DNA of 64,000 bases from an uncultured Roseovarius sp. Its GTDB lineage: Bacteria > Pseudomonadota > Alphaproteobacteria > Rhodobacterales > Rhodobacteraceae. Shown here piece after piece: positions 32,717-43,010 of the stretch. The notes beneath the pieces were generated by a model that was not told where the DNA came from, ran no database searches, and saw only the letters and a list, made by a program, of their open reading frames with translations. Positions within the stretch are counted from its first letter, which is position 1, and the number at the start of each line of letters is the position of its first letter. The translations under genes were made by a program, and so were the position numbers. The stretch spans positions 4,196,001 to 4,260,000 of the forward strand of contig OX638333.1 in NCBI GenBank assembly GCA_951812895.1, read 5' to 3'.

Positions 32717-32987
32717 TTTGCACCCTCTGATCTGCCGGAGCTATTTCCTACCTGCCGAGGCGCGGCGCATCAAGACTGATTAAAGCGTTTCGCGATAAAC
32801 TTGAGGCATCAAGTTTTCGGGAAACGGCGCAACATCAATGTCATGTCGGGACGTATTTCGCCAAACATGATTCAGGTTTAACGAAAACCGCATTAGCATT
32901 CTAAGTTTACGCCGCAGAGACGCAAAACTTGCGCCTTTAATCCAGCTGAGATAGGCGCAGTACCGTATATTCAATAGGGATGGGCCA

Positions 32988-33203
32988 ATGGAAATTCTTA
33001 TCTGGCTGGGTGCATGCATTACCCTGATCGGGCTTGCCGGTCTGGTCTGGTGTGGCACGCGGGTCTGGCGCGCCCATCGATCCGGATTGGCAGGGGAAGA
33101 GCTGCATAAAGTTCTGCAAAAAGTATTGCCAATCAAAACAGGCGTCTTCTTTTTGTCGATGATTGGTCTGATGATGGTGGTAATCGGTATTCTGCTTAGT
33201 TGA
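32988..33203 (+). CDS. Small membrane protein, unknown
   Basis: This 71-aa protein has two hydrophobic segments: residues ~2-22 (ILIWLGACITLIGLAGLVWC) and ~50-70 (GVFFLSMIGLMMVVIGILLS), joined by a basic loop. It overlaps the 3' end of the convergent FadB-like gene by 8 bp. Function unknown. Confidence 0.6.
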   Translation: MEILIWLGACITLIGLAGLVWCGTRVWRAHRSGLAGEELHKVLQKVLPIKTGVFFLSMIGLMMVVIGILLS

Positions 33204-35256
33204 AAAACCGCTCTCCGTTCTGAACCTTACGGGTCAGCAACGGGTGACAGGACCACAGTGTTTCATCTAGTTCTGACAGCTGTTTCATTGCCCTTACCAA
33301 GGGCAGCAACCCGTTAATATCTGCCTGCAACAGCGGCCCACCGCGTGATCGGGAAAAACCATATCCGCGGACCATCGCAACGTCGATATCCGTAGGCCGC
33401 AACAATGCCCGGCGGTCGATAAGGCGGGCAGCCTCGTTAACGATGGCGGCGTGCAACGCAGTGACCAAGGGAACGTCCGGCAGTTTTGGCAGGACACTGC
33501 CCTGTTTCATCCGCCATGTAGCAAGCCAGACCAGTTCTCTTTTGTGGGCACGTAATTTTTGCCCTTCTAACTCATAAAACCCGTGAGTGTTTACGTCTTG
33601 TCCCGTGTTAGCGTTGTGACGGTCAGTCAGCAGGGCGTGATATTCAAATGGCCTTAGATTGCGTGCCTTGAGCAAAGTTTCTAGCCGGGCCTGAACACGC
33701 GCAAACCCTTCGTGTTGCATCATAATGAAAGGACCGCTTTTGAAACCCAGTTTTCGCGCGGCATCATCCACCAGGAAAGGTGAGGCACCTGCTGCTGTCA
33801 AAGCTATGGCGGCACGCATCAGTGCAGCGGTCAGGTTTTCACCCATCATTCCAGGGATTTCAACGCTGCGCAGCACTACCTTGCCCTGGTCCGAAAAATA
33901 TTTCCGCACTGTCGCGACTACATCGGCGCTTGTTTCCTGAGGTACGGCAAGTTCCATCAATTCAGCGCGCGAAACACCCCGCTGCACCCGAAGAACCACG
34001 ATATGCCCCTGCAATGCGGCACGGCTTGGGAAGTTTTTTGGAGGTACAACGCCGGGCAGGTTTATCATCACCCAACATACATTCGGTTTGACATTAAGGT
34101 TGTTTTGATCAAGCGGCATTTCGCCCCGCTCAAGCACAAGATCGGCCTGCCCCAGCGCGCTTTCATTTGGGATGGATTGCAATCTTGCCAATCTTTCATC
34201 CTGATCGCTTTGGTCCAGCTCACCGGCTTCTGACATCCGATCGTACACTTCGCGCACACGGCTCATCAGTTTTTCTGTTCCTGCGTCGTCAGCGGCAAGA
34301 ACCAGAACCTTTTGCCCTGCATTCAGGCACAAGACCGCAAGTTCTGCCAGAATCGGGGCACTGCCAACAAGAGCGACAGTTGCAACCTCACTTGCTTTTC
34401 CGCTGGCCAATTCGGGCATGTTGTCGGCACGACGTTCAGCTGTGTAGAGGTGTCGGATGGCACGGGATTCAGCGCTATTCAAACGGTCTTCGTAGCGCGC
34501 GCGCTCAAACGCGATCCCTTGATCGAATGGCAGTAACTGGGACGCTTCGATGCACTTGACCATGTCATTTTCCGCGCTGTTGGTTTTTTTAACCCGCCCA
34601 GAGATCGCAGCAACCGATTTGGCAAACACCTGAGGGTCTGAAAACCCTCTGCGTTGATCACTGGATTTCTCCCACCTTCCACCGGCTGCCAGGGTTTTAA
34701 CCAGTATCCGGGCTGCACGCAGTGGATGGTCGTCAATTATGGCGTCAAAAACGCGGACAAATTTTGCGTCGGACACATCAACCGGCCGTCCGGAAAGCAT
34801 GAACTCAAGCGATGCCTGCGCCCCGATCAACCGAGGCAGGCGCTGTGTGGCGCCGCCACAAGGAACAAGGTCGAGTGCGATATCAGGCAGGGAAACCTTG
34901 GTCCCTTTTTGGGCAACGCGTCCGTGTGCGGCGAGCACCAGCTCGAACCCTGCCCCCATCGCGACCCCGTGGACCGCCGTAACTACAGGCTTTGGTGCGT
35001 CTTCGATCAGTGCACAGATGTCACGGATAAGCGGGCCGATTGCCGGTCGGTCCAGCTCTGCCACATCCGCACCGGCGGAAAAGCAGCCCCCTGCGCCGCA
35101 CACAACCACACCCTTGGCAGAATCGTCCTCAAAGGCACGCTCAAGAGCCTCGGCCAGATCCTGTCGTGTTGATTGAACAAGTGCGTTTGCTCCTGGACGG
35201 TTCAACGAAAGAACCGCAACCCCGTCCTGCAACTCATACTGCACCTGCCCAGACAC
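33196..35256 (-). CDS. fadB: Bifunctional enoyl-CoA hydratase / 3-hydroxyacyl-CoA dehydrogenase
   Basis: This 686-aa enzyme carries out two steps of fatty acid beta-oxidation. The N-terminal crotonase domain has CGAGGCFSAGADVAEL and HGVAMGAGFELVLA. The central NAD-binding domain starts at VATVALVGSAPILAELAVL near 290; the glycine pattern is unusual (GSAPI rather than GxGxxG). C-terminal 3HCDH domains include MMQHEGFARVQARLE and RGYGFSRSRGGPL. Length is normal for FadJ/FadB types of Rhodobacterales. The weakened NAD motif deserves a check. Confidence 0.85.
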   Translation of the reverse strand: MSGQVQYELQDGVAVLSLNRPGANALVQSTRQDLAEALERAFEDDSAKGVVVCGAGGCFSAGADVAELDRPAIGPLIRDICALIEDAPKPVVTAVHGVAMGAGFELVLAAHGRVAQKGTKVSLPDIALDLVPCGGATQRLPRLIGAQASLEFMLSGRPVDVSDAKFVRVFDAIIDDHPLRAARILVKTLAAGGRWEKSSDQRRGFSDPQVFAKSVAAISGRVKKTNSAENDMVKCIEASQLLPFDQGIAFERARYEDRLNSAESRAIRHLYTAERRADNMPELASGKASEVATVALVGSAPILAELAVLCLNAGQKVLVLAADDAGTEKLMSRVREVYDRMSEAGELDQSDQDERLARLQSIPNESALGQADLVLERGEMPLDQNNLNVKPNVCWVMINLPGVVPPKNFPSRAALQGHIVVLRVQRGVSRAELMELAVPQETSADVVATVRKYFSDQGKVVLRSVEIPGMMGENLTAALMRAAIALTAAGASPFLVDDAARKLGFKSGPFIMMQHEGFARVQARLETLLKARNLRPFEYHALLTDRHNANTGQDVNTHGFYELEGQKLRAHKRELVWLATWRMKQGSVLPKLPDVPLVTALHAAIVNEAARLIDRRALLRPTDIDVAMVRGYGFSRSRGGPLLQADINGLLPLVRAMKQLSELDETLWSCHPLLTRKVQNGERFFN

Positions 35257-35350
35257 TTTTACCCCCGCGCTTACCTTTGATCACTCAATGGGGCGATTAC
35301 ACCCAAGTTAGAGCAACAGCGCAAGGAATTGCTCATCCTTGATGGCCCGT

Positions 35351-35560
35351 TCAGACCGGAAAGTTGTCAAACCGCGCCTCAATTGCGTCATTCAGCAATT
35401 CTTCGTTCAGGTTTTTCGCCCTTGCAGGAACATGTTCCCCGGCCGCGGTCAATTCTTCGATCAGTTTCGAAAGTTGCGGTTGATGCAGGCGACGGGCATC
35501 CGGGTGAGCGCTTTCAATCTTGCGCATCAATTCGTTTAGCTCGTTCATCCGCTGCGTCAT
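35351..35560 (-). CDS. Small conserved helical protein, unknown
   Basis: This 69-aa protein starts at ATG 35560, where the helical region MTQRMNELNELMRKIESAHPD begins; longer in-frame starts exist. It has two amphipathic helices and a C-terminal EARFDNFPV. No recognised family. Confidence 0.5.
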   Translation of the reverse strand: MTQRMNELNELMRKIESAHPDARRLHQPQLSKLIEELTAAGEHVPARAKNLNEELLNDAIEARFDNFPV

Positions 35561-36787
35561 TTTCGAATACCTCCGATACATGGGCGTCAACTTTGCCCGA
35601 TACGAGTATCTGGATTTTGTTAGGTTCTGACTTTGACCCACGTCAAAACTCTTCCCAAAATTTCAGTTGACTGGTTTCACACAAAATCGCGCTTCAATCG
35701 CGGTGCGGCTAAACTGCCTGACCGGCTGCTAAGATGAAAACTCCCCGACCTGCAGGTGTTCTTGGTCATCTGAATTTCCTGGCTCAATTAAATTTTTCGT
35801 TGCTGCTTGAGGCAGAGAAACCAATTCTTCTTCTGACCGGGGCAGATCGGTTGCTGTGTCTTCTTCAATGAAACTCTGATCTGCAAATACCTGCTCTGCC
35901 GATGGACTACTTATTGATTGCCAATCCGTCGATAAACCACCTACTGGTTTAACCACTTCCGTTTCACCAGGATTGCCCGGGCCCAATTCGGTTTTATTGG
36001 ATGCGTGCGGGTGTGGAGCACATAGCCTAACAGCCCGGAATCCGTTTAGCTGGCCGAGCTTGACCTTGGCAACCTTGTGACCTTTCGACGCCAAAAGCAA
36101 AGTATCTTCCAAGCTTCCTTTGCCCACCGGAAGTGTCATTCCGACGGCGAACGCACTGACCTCATGCAACGGCAATGTCAGACGTGCCACGACCACGTCC
36201 AGCGTGACAGGTGCGGTCAACGCCATATCCTCTAAAGTGAAGCGCGGAGCGCCATCATTATGGTCATCCGTTGAACCGAGCGCAGTCAGTACCTCTTGGG
36301 GAAAAGCCAGCACAACGAGACCGTCTCTGGTGCCGTTCTCGATGTCCAGATTGATCCGAAACAGTTCGTATTCCGGGGCCTCCATTGCCAGAGATAGTAA
36401 CCTTGCCCCCTCGATACGATCACCAAACCGGTAGTCTGGTACAATTTGGTTGGGCGCTGCCGCCGCCATCTGCTCAGCAAACCCGGAGAGAACAGCGTCA
36501 ATCATCGGAGCAATGATCGCGGCATCTGTCTGTGTTGCAGGCCTGGATTCCGCGTCACCGGACCGAACGTGGCCGGTTGTCTGCACCTCTATCAACGCGG
36601 TCATCAAACCCGGGTCAAGCCTGACCCCCGCGCGAAGGCCGCTGTTCCCGTCGAGCAATACCAACAGGCCGTCTTCGCCGACCTCTTGTTGAAGGTCGGA
36701 GTGTGGAACTGTACGTTGTTCGACGGTCAAAACGGTCAGCGCCATTGCATATAACCGATCCGCCGCTTTGGCCAAAGAAAGCCTTCT

Positions 36788-38151
36788 CTAATTGGGTGTT
36801 TGGGTCAAGCTCATTTTCCTTTTTAGTTTTGGGTTTTGTCGCTCATCCGGGTCACGCTTCTCTTCGCAGTCTGATTGATGCTCAGGTGGCACCGCTGCAC
36901 GCATATGTCGGATCGGTTGTGGAGAGCCCCGCTAAGAGACGCGCTTCACGTGGCGCAGCAGTCATTTTCGGCTTCATCCACGAACCTCGTCCGGTGAGGG
37001 ACGACCCCGCTCGGTTTGGTGGTGGGTGGTTCAGATCATGCCGTACCCTCCACCATTTCCGGACGGAATTCAGTGCCATCTGCCCACATGCGGTGTAGCA
37101 AAACAGCCAGTTTACGTGCGACGGCGACGACAGCGCGACGTCTGCCTTTGGTCCGCATCAGGCGCGTCCCCCAGGTTTTGATCTGTGACCCGGCCATCGT
37201 GCGCATGAGCAGTGCATTTGCCGCCGCGTATAAAGTTGCGCGAACGTCTCTGTCACCCGCCTTTGATATTCGGCCGGGATTGTCATGTTCACCCGACTGG
37301 AAACGGCGCGGTGTCAGCCCAAAATGTGCGGCCACCGTGCGGGATCGCTTGAAGCGGTCAGGATCATCGACAGCCGCCTTGAAGGTCAGCGCTGCGATCG
37401 GCCCGACACCCGGCACAGTCATCATCCGCATGCAGACCTCATCGTGACTTGCAGCGCGTTTGACGCGCCGGTCCAGTTCCAGGAAGTGCTGATACAGAAC
37501 AAGGCGTGCATCTAGCAGCGGAAGCATAGCATGTGCCAGAACATCATCCATCTCGATCATCGGGCGGACAACACCGTCAAAGCTGCCATGCTTCACGGTC
37601 TTGGGCAGGCGGATGCCGAAGATTTTCAGCAACCCGCGAACTTCATTGGCCAGATCAATCGTTTTGTTAAGTAGGGCTTTACGGGTGCTGAGCAATGCAC
37701 GATAGCCATGGGCCTTCCGGCTCTTCATGTGCACAGGGCTGAACCATCCGGTGCGCAGGATCTGCGCAATTCCTCGGGCGTCATTCTTGTCGGTCTTGTT
37801 GCGCATCGCAGACAGCGCCGCATTCACCTGACGCGCTTCCATGCACACGACGTCGAAGCCCTCATTGGTCAAGCCAAAGAAAAGGTGCTGGCTCATCGTG
37901 CCCGCCTCGAAGCCAACTCGCTCAATCGGATAAGCAAAATCCGTCAAGCACTCCGCAATGTCGCCAACCTCGCACAGCAGATCGCGCTCAAGCATCACCT
38001 TGCCCTTGCTATCAACGATGCAAAGCGCGCACGACCGCAGCGACACATCCAGTCCGGCAAAATATTCCATCATCAGTCTCCCTTGTTCACAGCTATCCTG
38101 TGATCCTACCGGGAGCTCAACCTCAGATCAGGGTCAGCCCAATTACACATG
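36788..38151 (-). mobile_element. IS110-family element (IS1111-like) in the flagellar gene
   Basis: The element is about 1.36 kb with ends defined by in-frame repair of the interrupted gene. Short inverted repeats TAATTGGG (36789-36796) and CCCAATTA (38138-38145) lie near the ends. About 250 bp of noncoding DNA follows the transposase (36788-37035), as in bridge-RNA-bearing IS1111 types. It is distinct from the IS at 12390. Confidence 0.85.
37036..38073 (-). CDS. IS110-family transposase
   Basis: This 345-aa RNA-guided recombinase has the N-terminal RuvC-like domain (FAGLDVSLRSCALCIVD, VGFEAGTMSQHLF, NKTDKNDARGIA) and the C-terminal Tnp20 domain (MTVPGVGPIAALTFKAAVDD then SRTVAAHFGLTP). Intact and normal in length. 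It is only distantly similar to the transposase at 12471. Confidence 0.95.
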   Translation of the reverse strand: MMEYFAGLDVSLRSCALCIVDSKGKVMLERDLLCEVGDIAECLTDFAYPIERVGFEAGTMSQHLFFGLTNEGFDVVCMEARQVNAALSAMRNKTDKNDARGIAQILRTGWFSPVHMKSRKAHGYRALLSTRKALLNKTIDLANEVRGLLKIFGIRLPKTVKHGSFDGVVRPMIEMDDVLAHAMLPLLDARLVLYQHFLELDRRVKRAASHDEVCMRMMTVPGVGPIAALTFKAAVDDPDRFKRSRTVAAHFGLTPRRFQSGEHDNPGRISKAGDRDVRATLYAAANALLMRTMAGSQIKTWGTRLMRTKGRRRAVVAVARKLAVLLHRMWADGTEFRPEMVEGTA

Positions 38152-38329
38152 CTAAGTGCCTTTGCAGGCGACATGGCACGCGCATCAATTTCGTGACGCG
38201 CGCCTTTAGCCTTTCGATGGATAACCGAAGATTGTTCCTGCGTTGTCATACGCCCTGCCGCTGCCCGGTGCCGGTACTGATTGCGCCCAAATTACACGCC
38301 AGATGGTTACCAATGCCTTTACTGGCACA

Positions 38330-41023
38330 TCATTGCGCTGCTTGGTCTGACATTTCGGCATTCAAGGGCAAGGTCGCGCGAAAGGCAGCGCCCGTTTGAC
38401 CCGGTAGATAGGCGATATCCCCGCCAAGGCGCGCCATGATCTCTTTGCAAATCGCCAGCCCCAGGCCAGCGCCACCCGCTTTGGTATCGCCAATACGGGA
38501 AAACTTTTCAAAGATTACAGATTGCAGATCAGTCGGGATACCGCGGCCATTGTCAACAAAATCAATCACCAACAGGTGGTCCTTGCGTTCCACTTTGATC
38601 TGCAACTCTGGCTTGCTGGCATCGCAATATTTACGCGCGTTGCTGATCAGGTTGATGAACACCTGGGCCAGACGATCAAGGTCTGTCACCAGCTGCACAT
38701 TCTCTGTGTCCGGGTCTCGTTTGATTTGCATAGCCGTCGATGTGCCACCAGCGGCAGAAACGGCCCTGTCGATCATATCATGCAAATTACCACTTTGCGT
38801 GTTCAGCACCACCTGCCCGTTTTCCAACACGCTGAGATCCAGCAGGTCATCCAGCAGGCGGGTGAGCCGAATAGCTTCGTCCAGAATGATCGACGCGTAT
38901 TTGTTCTTTTCCGTCTCTGTAAACCCTTCGGTGTCACGCAGGATTTCGGAAAACGCTCGGATCGACGTCATAGGCGTGCGCAATTCGTGGCTGATCTGCG
39001 ACAGGAAGCCATCCTTTTGCACTGATATCTGGGTCAACTTTTCATTGGCTTCTCGCAGCTGTCTGGCGGTTCGCGCCTGTTCTTCGGTTTTGGCCTCCAG
39101 CTTGCTGGAATATTCCATGATTTGTGCAGTTTCATCCGCAACAGCCATCAGGTCTTCCACCGATACCGAAGCACGTCCCACAATCTGGGAAATCATCGCA
39201 TGCGCTGTTGCAACGCCAACCGACCCTGACAGGTTGCGTTCCAGCTGTTGCAGGAAATCCGGTGTTGGTTCGGGCAAATATCCAGCCAATCCTTGCGATT
39301 CTGCCGCTCCTGCAAACAGTCTTTGTGCCTCTGCCGCACCCATGATCCGCTGCGCCATGATCAGCAAATCTTCACTCTGTGCCAATCCGCCTGACCACCC
39401 CCCCGCGGTGGCCGAATGCTGGAAAACATTAACAAACTGCGCGCCCTGCAACCGTTCGACCGGCGTAGGGAAACTCACCAGTGACACAAGAACAAACACC
39501 ACTGTGTTAAGAGACATGCTCCACATCACCGCATGGACCAGCGGGTCCATGCCCTCTGCCCCGAACAGCGCCTGTGGCCGCAGCCAGCTCAGCCCAAACA
39601 GGCCATTGTCGATCACAGCTTGTGGCAAAATCACAGTTGGCCCGAAACTGGGCAAGAAGAGGCAAAACAGCCAGACAGCGAACCCGACGCCAAGTCCCGC
39701 CAAAGCGCCGGATTTGTTGGCACCGCGCCAGAACAGGCCACCCATCAGTGCCGGCAAAAACTGCGCGACACCAGCGAACGAGATCAACCCGATTGCAGCC
39801 AACGCCGTTCCGCCGCCGGAAATTCTGAAATAGAGGTAGCCCAGGAACAGAATGATAGCGATCGACAACCTTCGGGTCAGCAACGCAACACTGCGCACGT
39901 CGCCAGACATCATCACGTTTGCCCCAGTCAGCCAAAGCCAAATCGGCATCACCACATGGTTCGACACCATCGTCGACAACGCAATCGCGGCCACAATGAC
40001 CATAGAGGTGGCGGAACTGAACCCGCCAAGGAACGACAGGATCGCCAAACCATCACGCCCATCCATCAGTGGCAATGTCAGCACAAACAGATCTGGATTT
40101 GACCCAGCCGGCAATTCCTGCAACCCAACCACAGCAATCGGAACGACGAACAGGCTGATCAACATTAAATAAATCGGAAACGCCCAGGATGCCGTGCGCA
40201 GGTGGCCTTCGTCCTCGATTTCCACCACCATCACCTGAAACATGCGCGGCAAACACATGAACGCCGCCGCAGACAGCAGAATCAGCCCGACCCAACGACT
40301 TCCCGGAACCTGCCACATCGCAATTGGCGATGTTTCGATCCGGGTCAGTGTTTCGCTTACACCGCCGGCCAACCCCCAAACCACAAATACGCCAACCGCC
40401 AGCAGGGCAAAAAGCTTTACAACCGCCTCAAGTGCGATGGCCATAACCACACCGTGGTGCCGTTCATTTGCATCCAGGTTTCGCGTACCAAACAAAATCG
40501 TAAACAGCGCAAGACCAGCGGCCACCCAAAACGCCGTACTGCCTTGGTCGGGTAAAGAACCCGCGCCTGAATCGGCTTCGGCAAATGCGGCAAAAGACAG
40601 GGTAACAGATTGAAGCTGCAACGCGATGTATGGCGTGCTTCCAATCACCGCAAGCACAGTAACAAACACAGCCAGAGAGTTCGACTTGCCATACCGTGAT
40701 GAAATCATGTCGGCAATTGAGGTGATCCGCTGGCTCCGCCCAAGGCGCACCATCTTGCGCAGGGTCCACCACCATCCGATCATCACCAGTGTCGGGCCAA
40801 GGTAAATCGTCAGATACTCCAGCCCCGACCGCGCGGCAAAACCGACCGCGCCATAGAAGGTCCAGGCGGTACAGTAAATGGAGAGCGACAAGGTGTAGAC
40901 CAAAGGCGAACGAAGCCAGGTTCCGCGACCATGAAGTGCCGCGCGATCAGCGCCAAATGCGATCGCAAACAGAAATATCACGTACAGCAGGCAAACAACT
41001 ACAAGGACATTGAGCGTCGCCAT
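38330..41023 (-). CDS. SSS-transporter-like sensor histidine kinase (CrbS/CbrA type)
   Basis: This 897-aa inner-membrane sensor has about 13 predicted membrane segments of the sodium/solute symporter family (residues ~1-500), a linker, a coiled-coil, and a kinase core: H-box FLSQISHELRTPM near 680, N-box INLISNARKYCD, DNGRGIP, and GGAGLGLAIC. It starts directly after the stop of the small membrane gene. In other proteobacteria such kinases respond to acetate or related nutrients and control acsA. The nearby acsA and transporter support the same role here; the ligand is inferred. Confidence 0.88.
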   Translation of the reverse strand: MATLNVLVVVCLLYVIFLFAIAFGADRAALHGRGTWLRSPLVYTLSLSIYCTAWTFYGAVGFAARSGLEYLTIYLGPTLVMIGWWWTLRKMVRLGRSQRITSIADMISSRYGKSNSLAVFVTVLAVIGSTPYIALQLQSVTLSFAAFAEADSGAGSLPDQGSTAFWVAAGLALFTILFGTRNLDANERHHGVVMAIALEAVVKLFALLAVGVFVVWGLAGGVSETLTRIETSPIAMWQVPGSRWVGLILLSAAAFMCLPRMFQVMVVEIEDEGHLRTASWAFPIYLMLISLFVVPIAVVGLQELPAGSNPDLFVLTLPLMDGRDGLAILSFLGGFSSATSMVIVAAIALSTMVSNHVVMPIWLWLTGANVMMSGDVRSVALLTRRLSIAIILFLGYLYFRISGGGTALAAIGLISFAGVAQFLPALMGGLFWRGANKSGALAGLGVGFAVWLFCLFLPSFGPTVILPQAVIDNGLFGLSWLRPQALFGAEGMDPLVHAVMWSMSLNTVVFVLVSLVSFPTPVERLQGAQFVNVFQHSATAGGWSGGLAQSEDLLIMAQRIMGAAEAQRLFAGAAESQGLAGYLPEPTPDFLQQLERNLSGSVGVATAHAMISQIVGRASVSVEDLMAVADETAQIMEYSSKLEAKTEEQARTARQLREANEKLTQISVQKDGFLSQISHELRTPMTSIRAFSEILRDTEGFTETEKNKYASIILDEAIRLTRLLDDLLDLSVLENGQVVLNTQSGNLHDMIDRAVSAAGGTSTAMQIKRDPDTENVQLVTDLDRLAQVFINLISNARKYCDASKPELQIKVERKDHLLVIDFVDNGRGIPTDLQSVIFEKFSRIGDTKAGGAGLGLAICKEIMARLGGDIAYLPGQTGAAFRATLPLNAEMSDQAAQ

Positions 41024-41293
41024 TCAGCCGTCCTCGTGCCGCCGTTGCGCGCCTTCATTCGGGCCCAAAAAGACAGAGATCAGCGCCGCTATAATTGCCA
41101 ACAAGCCCCAGATCAGAAACAGGTAGAACATAACGCCCGCAGTCCCCATCCCCTCATCCGCACTACCCGTCCATAAAAGCGGGATCAGGATCAGCGCTGC
41201 GCCAAACACAGGCAACAATCGCGCTGCATCTGCCATTCTGCGGCGGCGGTAGGTTCGTCTTTCAACAAAGACAGGGCCGCGATCATCGCTCAT
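41024..41293 (-). CDS. Small two-helix membrane protein in the sensor operon
   Basis: This 89-aa protein has a basic N-terminus (VERRTYRRRRMADAARLL) and two membrane segments (LLPVFGAALILIPLLW and VMFYLFLIWGLLAIIAALIS). The start overlaps the response regulator stop by ATGA and its stop abuts the kinase ATG. Tight coupling suggests an accessory of the sensor. Function unknown. Confidence 0.7.
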   Translation of the reverse strand: MSDDRGPVFVERRTYRRRRMADAARLLPVFGAALILIPLLWTGSADEGMGTAGVMFYLFLIWGLLAIIAALISVFLGPNEGAQRRHEDG

Positions 41294-41658
41294 GTGATCA
41301 CCAGGGATCGCACGGATTCAAGAATTTCGGCGTTTGAAAAGGGCTTTGTCATGTACTGGTCAGCACCGGCGCGTTCGGCCATTTCCCGGTCCTTTTTCTG
41401 ACCCCGGGCCGTCAGCATCAGTACCGGAATGCCTGAAATTTCGGTGTCTTTGCGTATATCCTGCAGAATATCAAAACCGCTTCGCCCAGGTAACATTACG
41501 TCCAGAATGATAACATCCGGCATTCTTTCGCGAATGGCATCCAAAGCGTCATGCCCGTTGGAATGGGTTTTTACCTCCCACCCGTCACGCGACAGAATGA
41601 AACTAATCGCTTCAATTATGTTCCGCTCATCCTCGATAAGCATGACTTTCCTGCCCAT
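41290..41658 (-). CDS. Single-domain response regulator
   Basis: This 122-aa protein is a receiver domain with no output domain: acidic pocket in LIEDERN, phospho-acceptor Asp in VIILDVMLPGRSGF near 53, and Lys in MTKPFSN near 105. ATG 41658 has GGGGGAGG upstream. It is the first gene of the operon with the membrane protein and kinase, and would take phosphate from the kinase or pass it on. Confidence 0.9.
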   Translation of the reverse strand: MGRKVMLIEDERNIIEAISFILSRDGWEVKTHSNGHDALDAIRERMPDVIILDVMLPGRSGFDILQDIRKDTEISGIPVLMLTARGQKKDREMAERAGADQYMTKPFSNAEILESVRSLVIT

Positions 41659-41720
41659 TTGGCCTCCCCCGCGGAATTTCATGCGCGCCCGCTACACTAT
41701 CGTCAAACTCGAACCGGCTG

Positions 41721-43010
41721 TCAAAACCCGGTAGAAAGGATTGAGGGTTCTCGCCGTGCGGGGCAATCAGGCACCTCGCAAATCGGGCAATTTGTGCCTA
41801 CCTGACGAGCTACTGTAGCAGTCTCTCCATCCGGCAATAATAGCATATGCGGCCGGATCAGCGCAGGCAGGTCAAATCCTGCAGGACGAGCAGTTTCAGC
41901 AGCCGCAAACACCAGAACGTTAACTTCACCCTGCCGAAGCCTTTGACGCAGAGGCATGCCAGGTTGGGCAAGGACCTGATAAAGCGGCCACAAGGCACAA
42001 GCGCCGGGCGAACGCGGCACCTCAAACCCCAAAGCGGGCTTGCGTAGGGTAATCATCCCCGTGCCATCACAAATGACCAACCCCACCGGCCCGACCAGAT
42101 CTTCGGGCAGCATGGCCAACCTGCGGAACACCACTGGCAGATCACAACCGGTCATGTTGGCGAGTTGCTCCGGATCGATTCCATATTGGTCGAAATGATC
42201 CTTTAACATTTGCAGTGGCAACGCCCGGGCGTCAGCCACATACTGCTCTAACATTGCTTGCGCTAACCAATGTGCAGGAGGTGTTTCAATAGCCTCTGAC
42301 TGACCTAGGATGTCTTTGATCTGACCTTCCCCGTCAAATTCTTCGAGCATCGGAAAGTGGAAACCGTTGGCGGTCAGAAAGGCGTTCAATTCATCTTGTG
42401 GCGACTTAATTTCAGTTTCCGTATCCGGTGCTCCTTCCAGATAACGAACCAGCCCTTCGGCGGCCTCAGCAAGACGCCTGCCGTCTTCATTGATGTTGCG
42501 GTGAAACCTTTGCTGCCACTCTGGTTCAATCGATTGACTACCTGCTAGAATTGACGCGGTCGACCGGATCGCGGTCACCGTCGATATCACTTCATGCAAT
42601 GCATCGGCCAGATGGGGATCATGCGTCAGCCTGTCAGTCAGTGTCTTGACGGTTCCTTCAAGCCCCTCTCTCTGAACGCTCAGATCTGACAGCAGCCGGG
42701 CCCATCCAGGAAACCGACCAGCAAACTCTTCGGTTCGGTCGAGCTCTGACACCCCTTTCGACCGCGCTGCGGCCTGCCGTAACCCATTGATCAGCGCGGC
42801 CTCGGCCCCATCGGAGAGTACAGAAGCCTCCACTTCCAGAACCTCTGCCAATTTCAGCAAAGTCCGTCCGCCGATTCTACGCCGGTTGTGTTCAATCAGG
42901 TTAAGGTATGATGCCGAAATACCAGCACGACGAGCCAGCTCTGCCTGCCGCAGGCCACTCATCATCCGCCTTTCGCGGATACGGGTGCCAACCATCAGTG
43001 ATTCAGCCAT
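41721..43010 (-). CDS. XRE-type short-chain fatty acid regulator (ScfR/RamB-like)
   Basis: This 429-aa protein has an N-terminal HTH (MSGLRQAELARRAGISASYLNLIEHNRRR), a middle region, and a C-terminal DUF2083-type end (TARPAGFDLPALIRPHMLLLPDG, then GTNCPICEVPDCPARREPS with a cysteine cluster). This is the layout of RamB/ScfR/MccR regulators, which bind acyl-CoA and control acetate or propionate genes. ATG 43010 is chosen to start at MAESLMVGTRIRERR. It diverges from the ABC transporter operon at 43229 and probably controls it and itself. Confidence 0.85.
   Translation of the reverse strand: MAESLMVGTRIRERRMMSGLRQAELARRAGISASYLNLIEHNRRRIGGRTLLKLAEVLEVEASVLSDGAEAALINGLRQAAARSKGVSELDRTEEFAGRFPGWARLLSDLSVQREGLEGTVKTLTDRLTHDPHLADALHEVISTVTAIRSTASILAGSQSIEPEWQQRFHRNINEDGRRLAEAAEGLVRYLEGAPDTETEIKSPQDELNAFLTANGFHFPMLEEFDGEGQIKDILGQSEAIETPPAHWLAQAMLEQYVADARALPLQMLKDHFDQYGIDPEQLANMTGCDLPVVFRRLAMLPEDLVGPVGLVICDGTGMITLRKPALGFEVPRSPGACALWPLYQVLAQPGMPLRQRLRQGEVNVLVFAAAETARPAGFDLPALIRPHMLLLPDGETATVARQVGTNCPICEVPDCPARREPSILSTGF

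Larger units (their letters stand above)
35729..38249 (-). pseudogene. FliM/FliN-like flagellar motor switch gene, split by an IS110-type element
   Basis: The 5' piece (38249-38152) encodes TTQEQSSVIHRKAKGARHE through AMSPAKAL, and the 3' piece (36790-35729) continues RRLSLAKAADRLYAMAL to the C-terminus. Rejoined without 36788-38151 they read in frame as PAKALRRLSLAKAA. The whole protein would be about 386 aa, with a C-terminal SpoA domain (VVVARLTLPLHEVSAFAVG and KVKLGQLNGFRAV) and an acidic tail. A TTG at 36775 could allow a shortened product. FliM-like proteins set flagellar rotation; motility may be affected. Confidence 0.8.
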
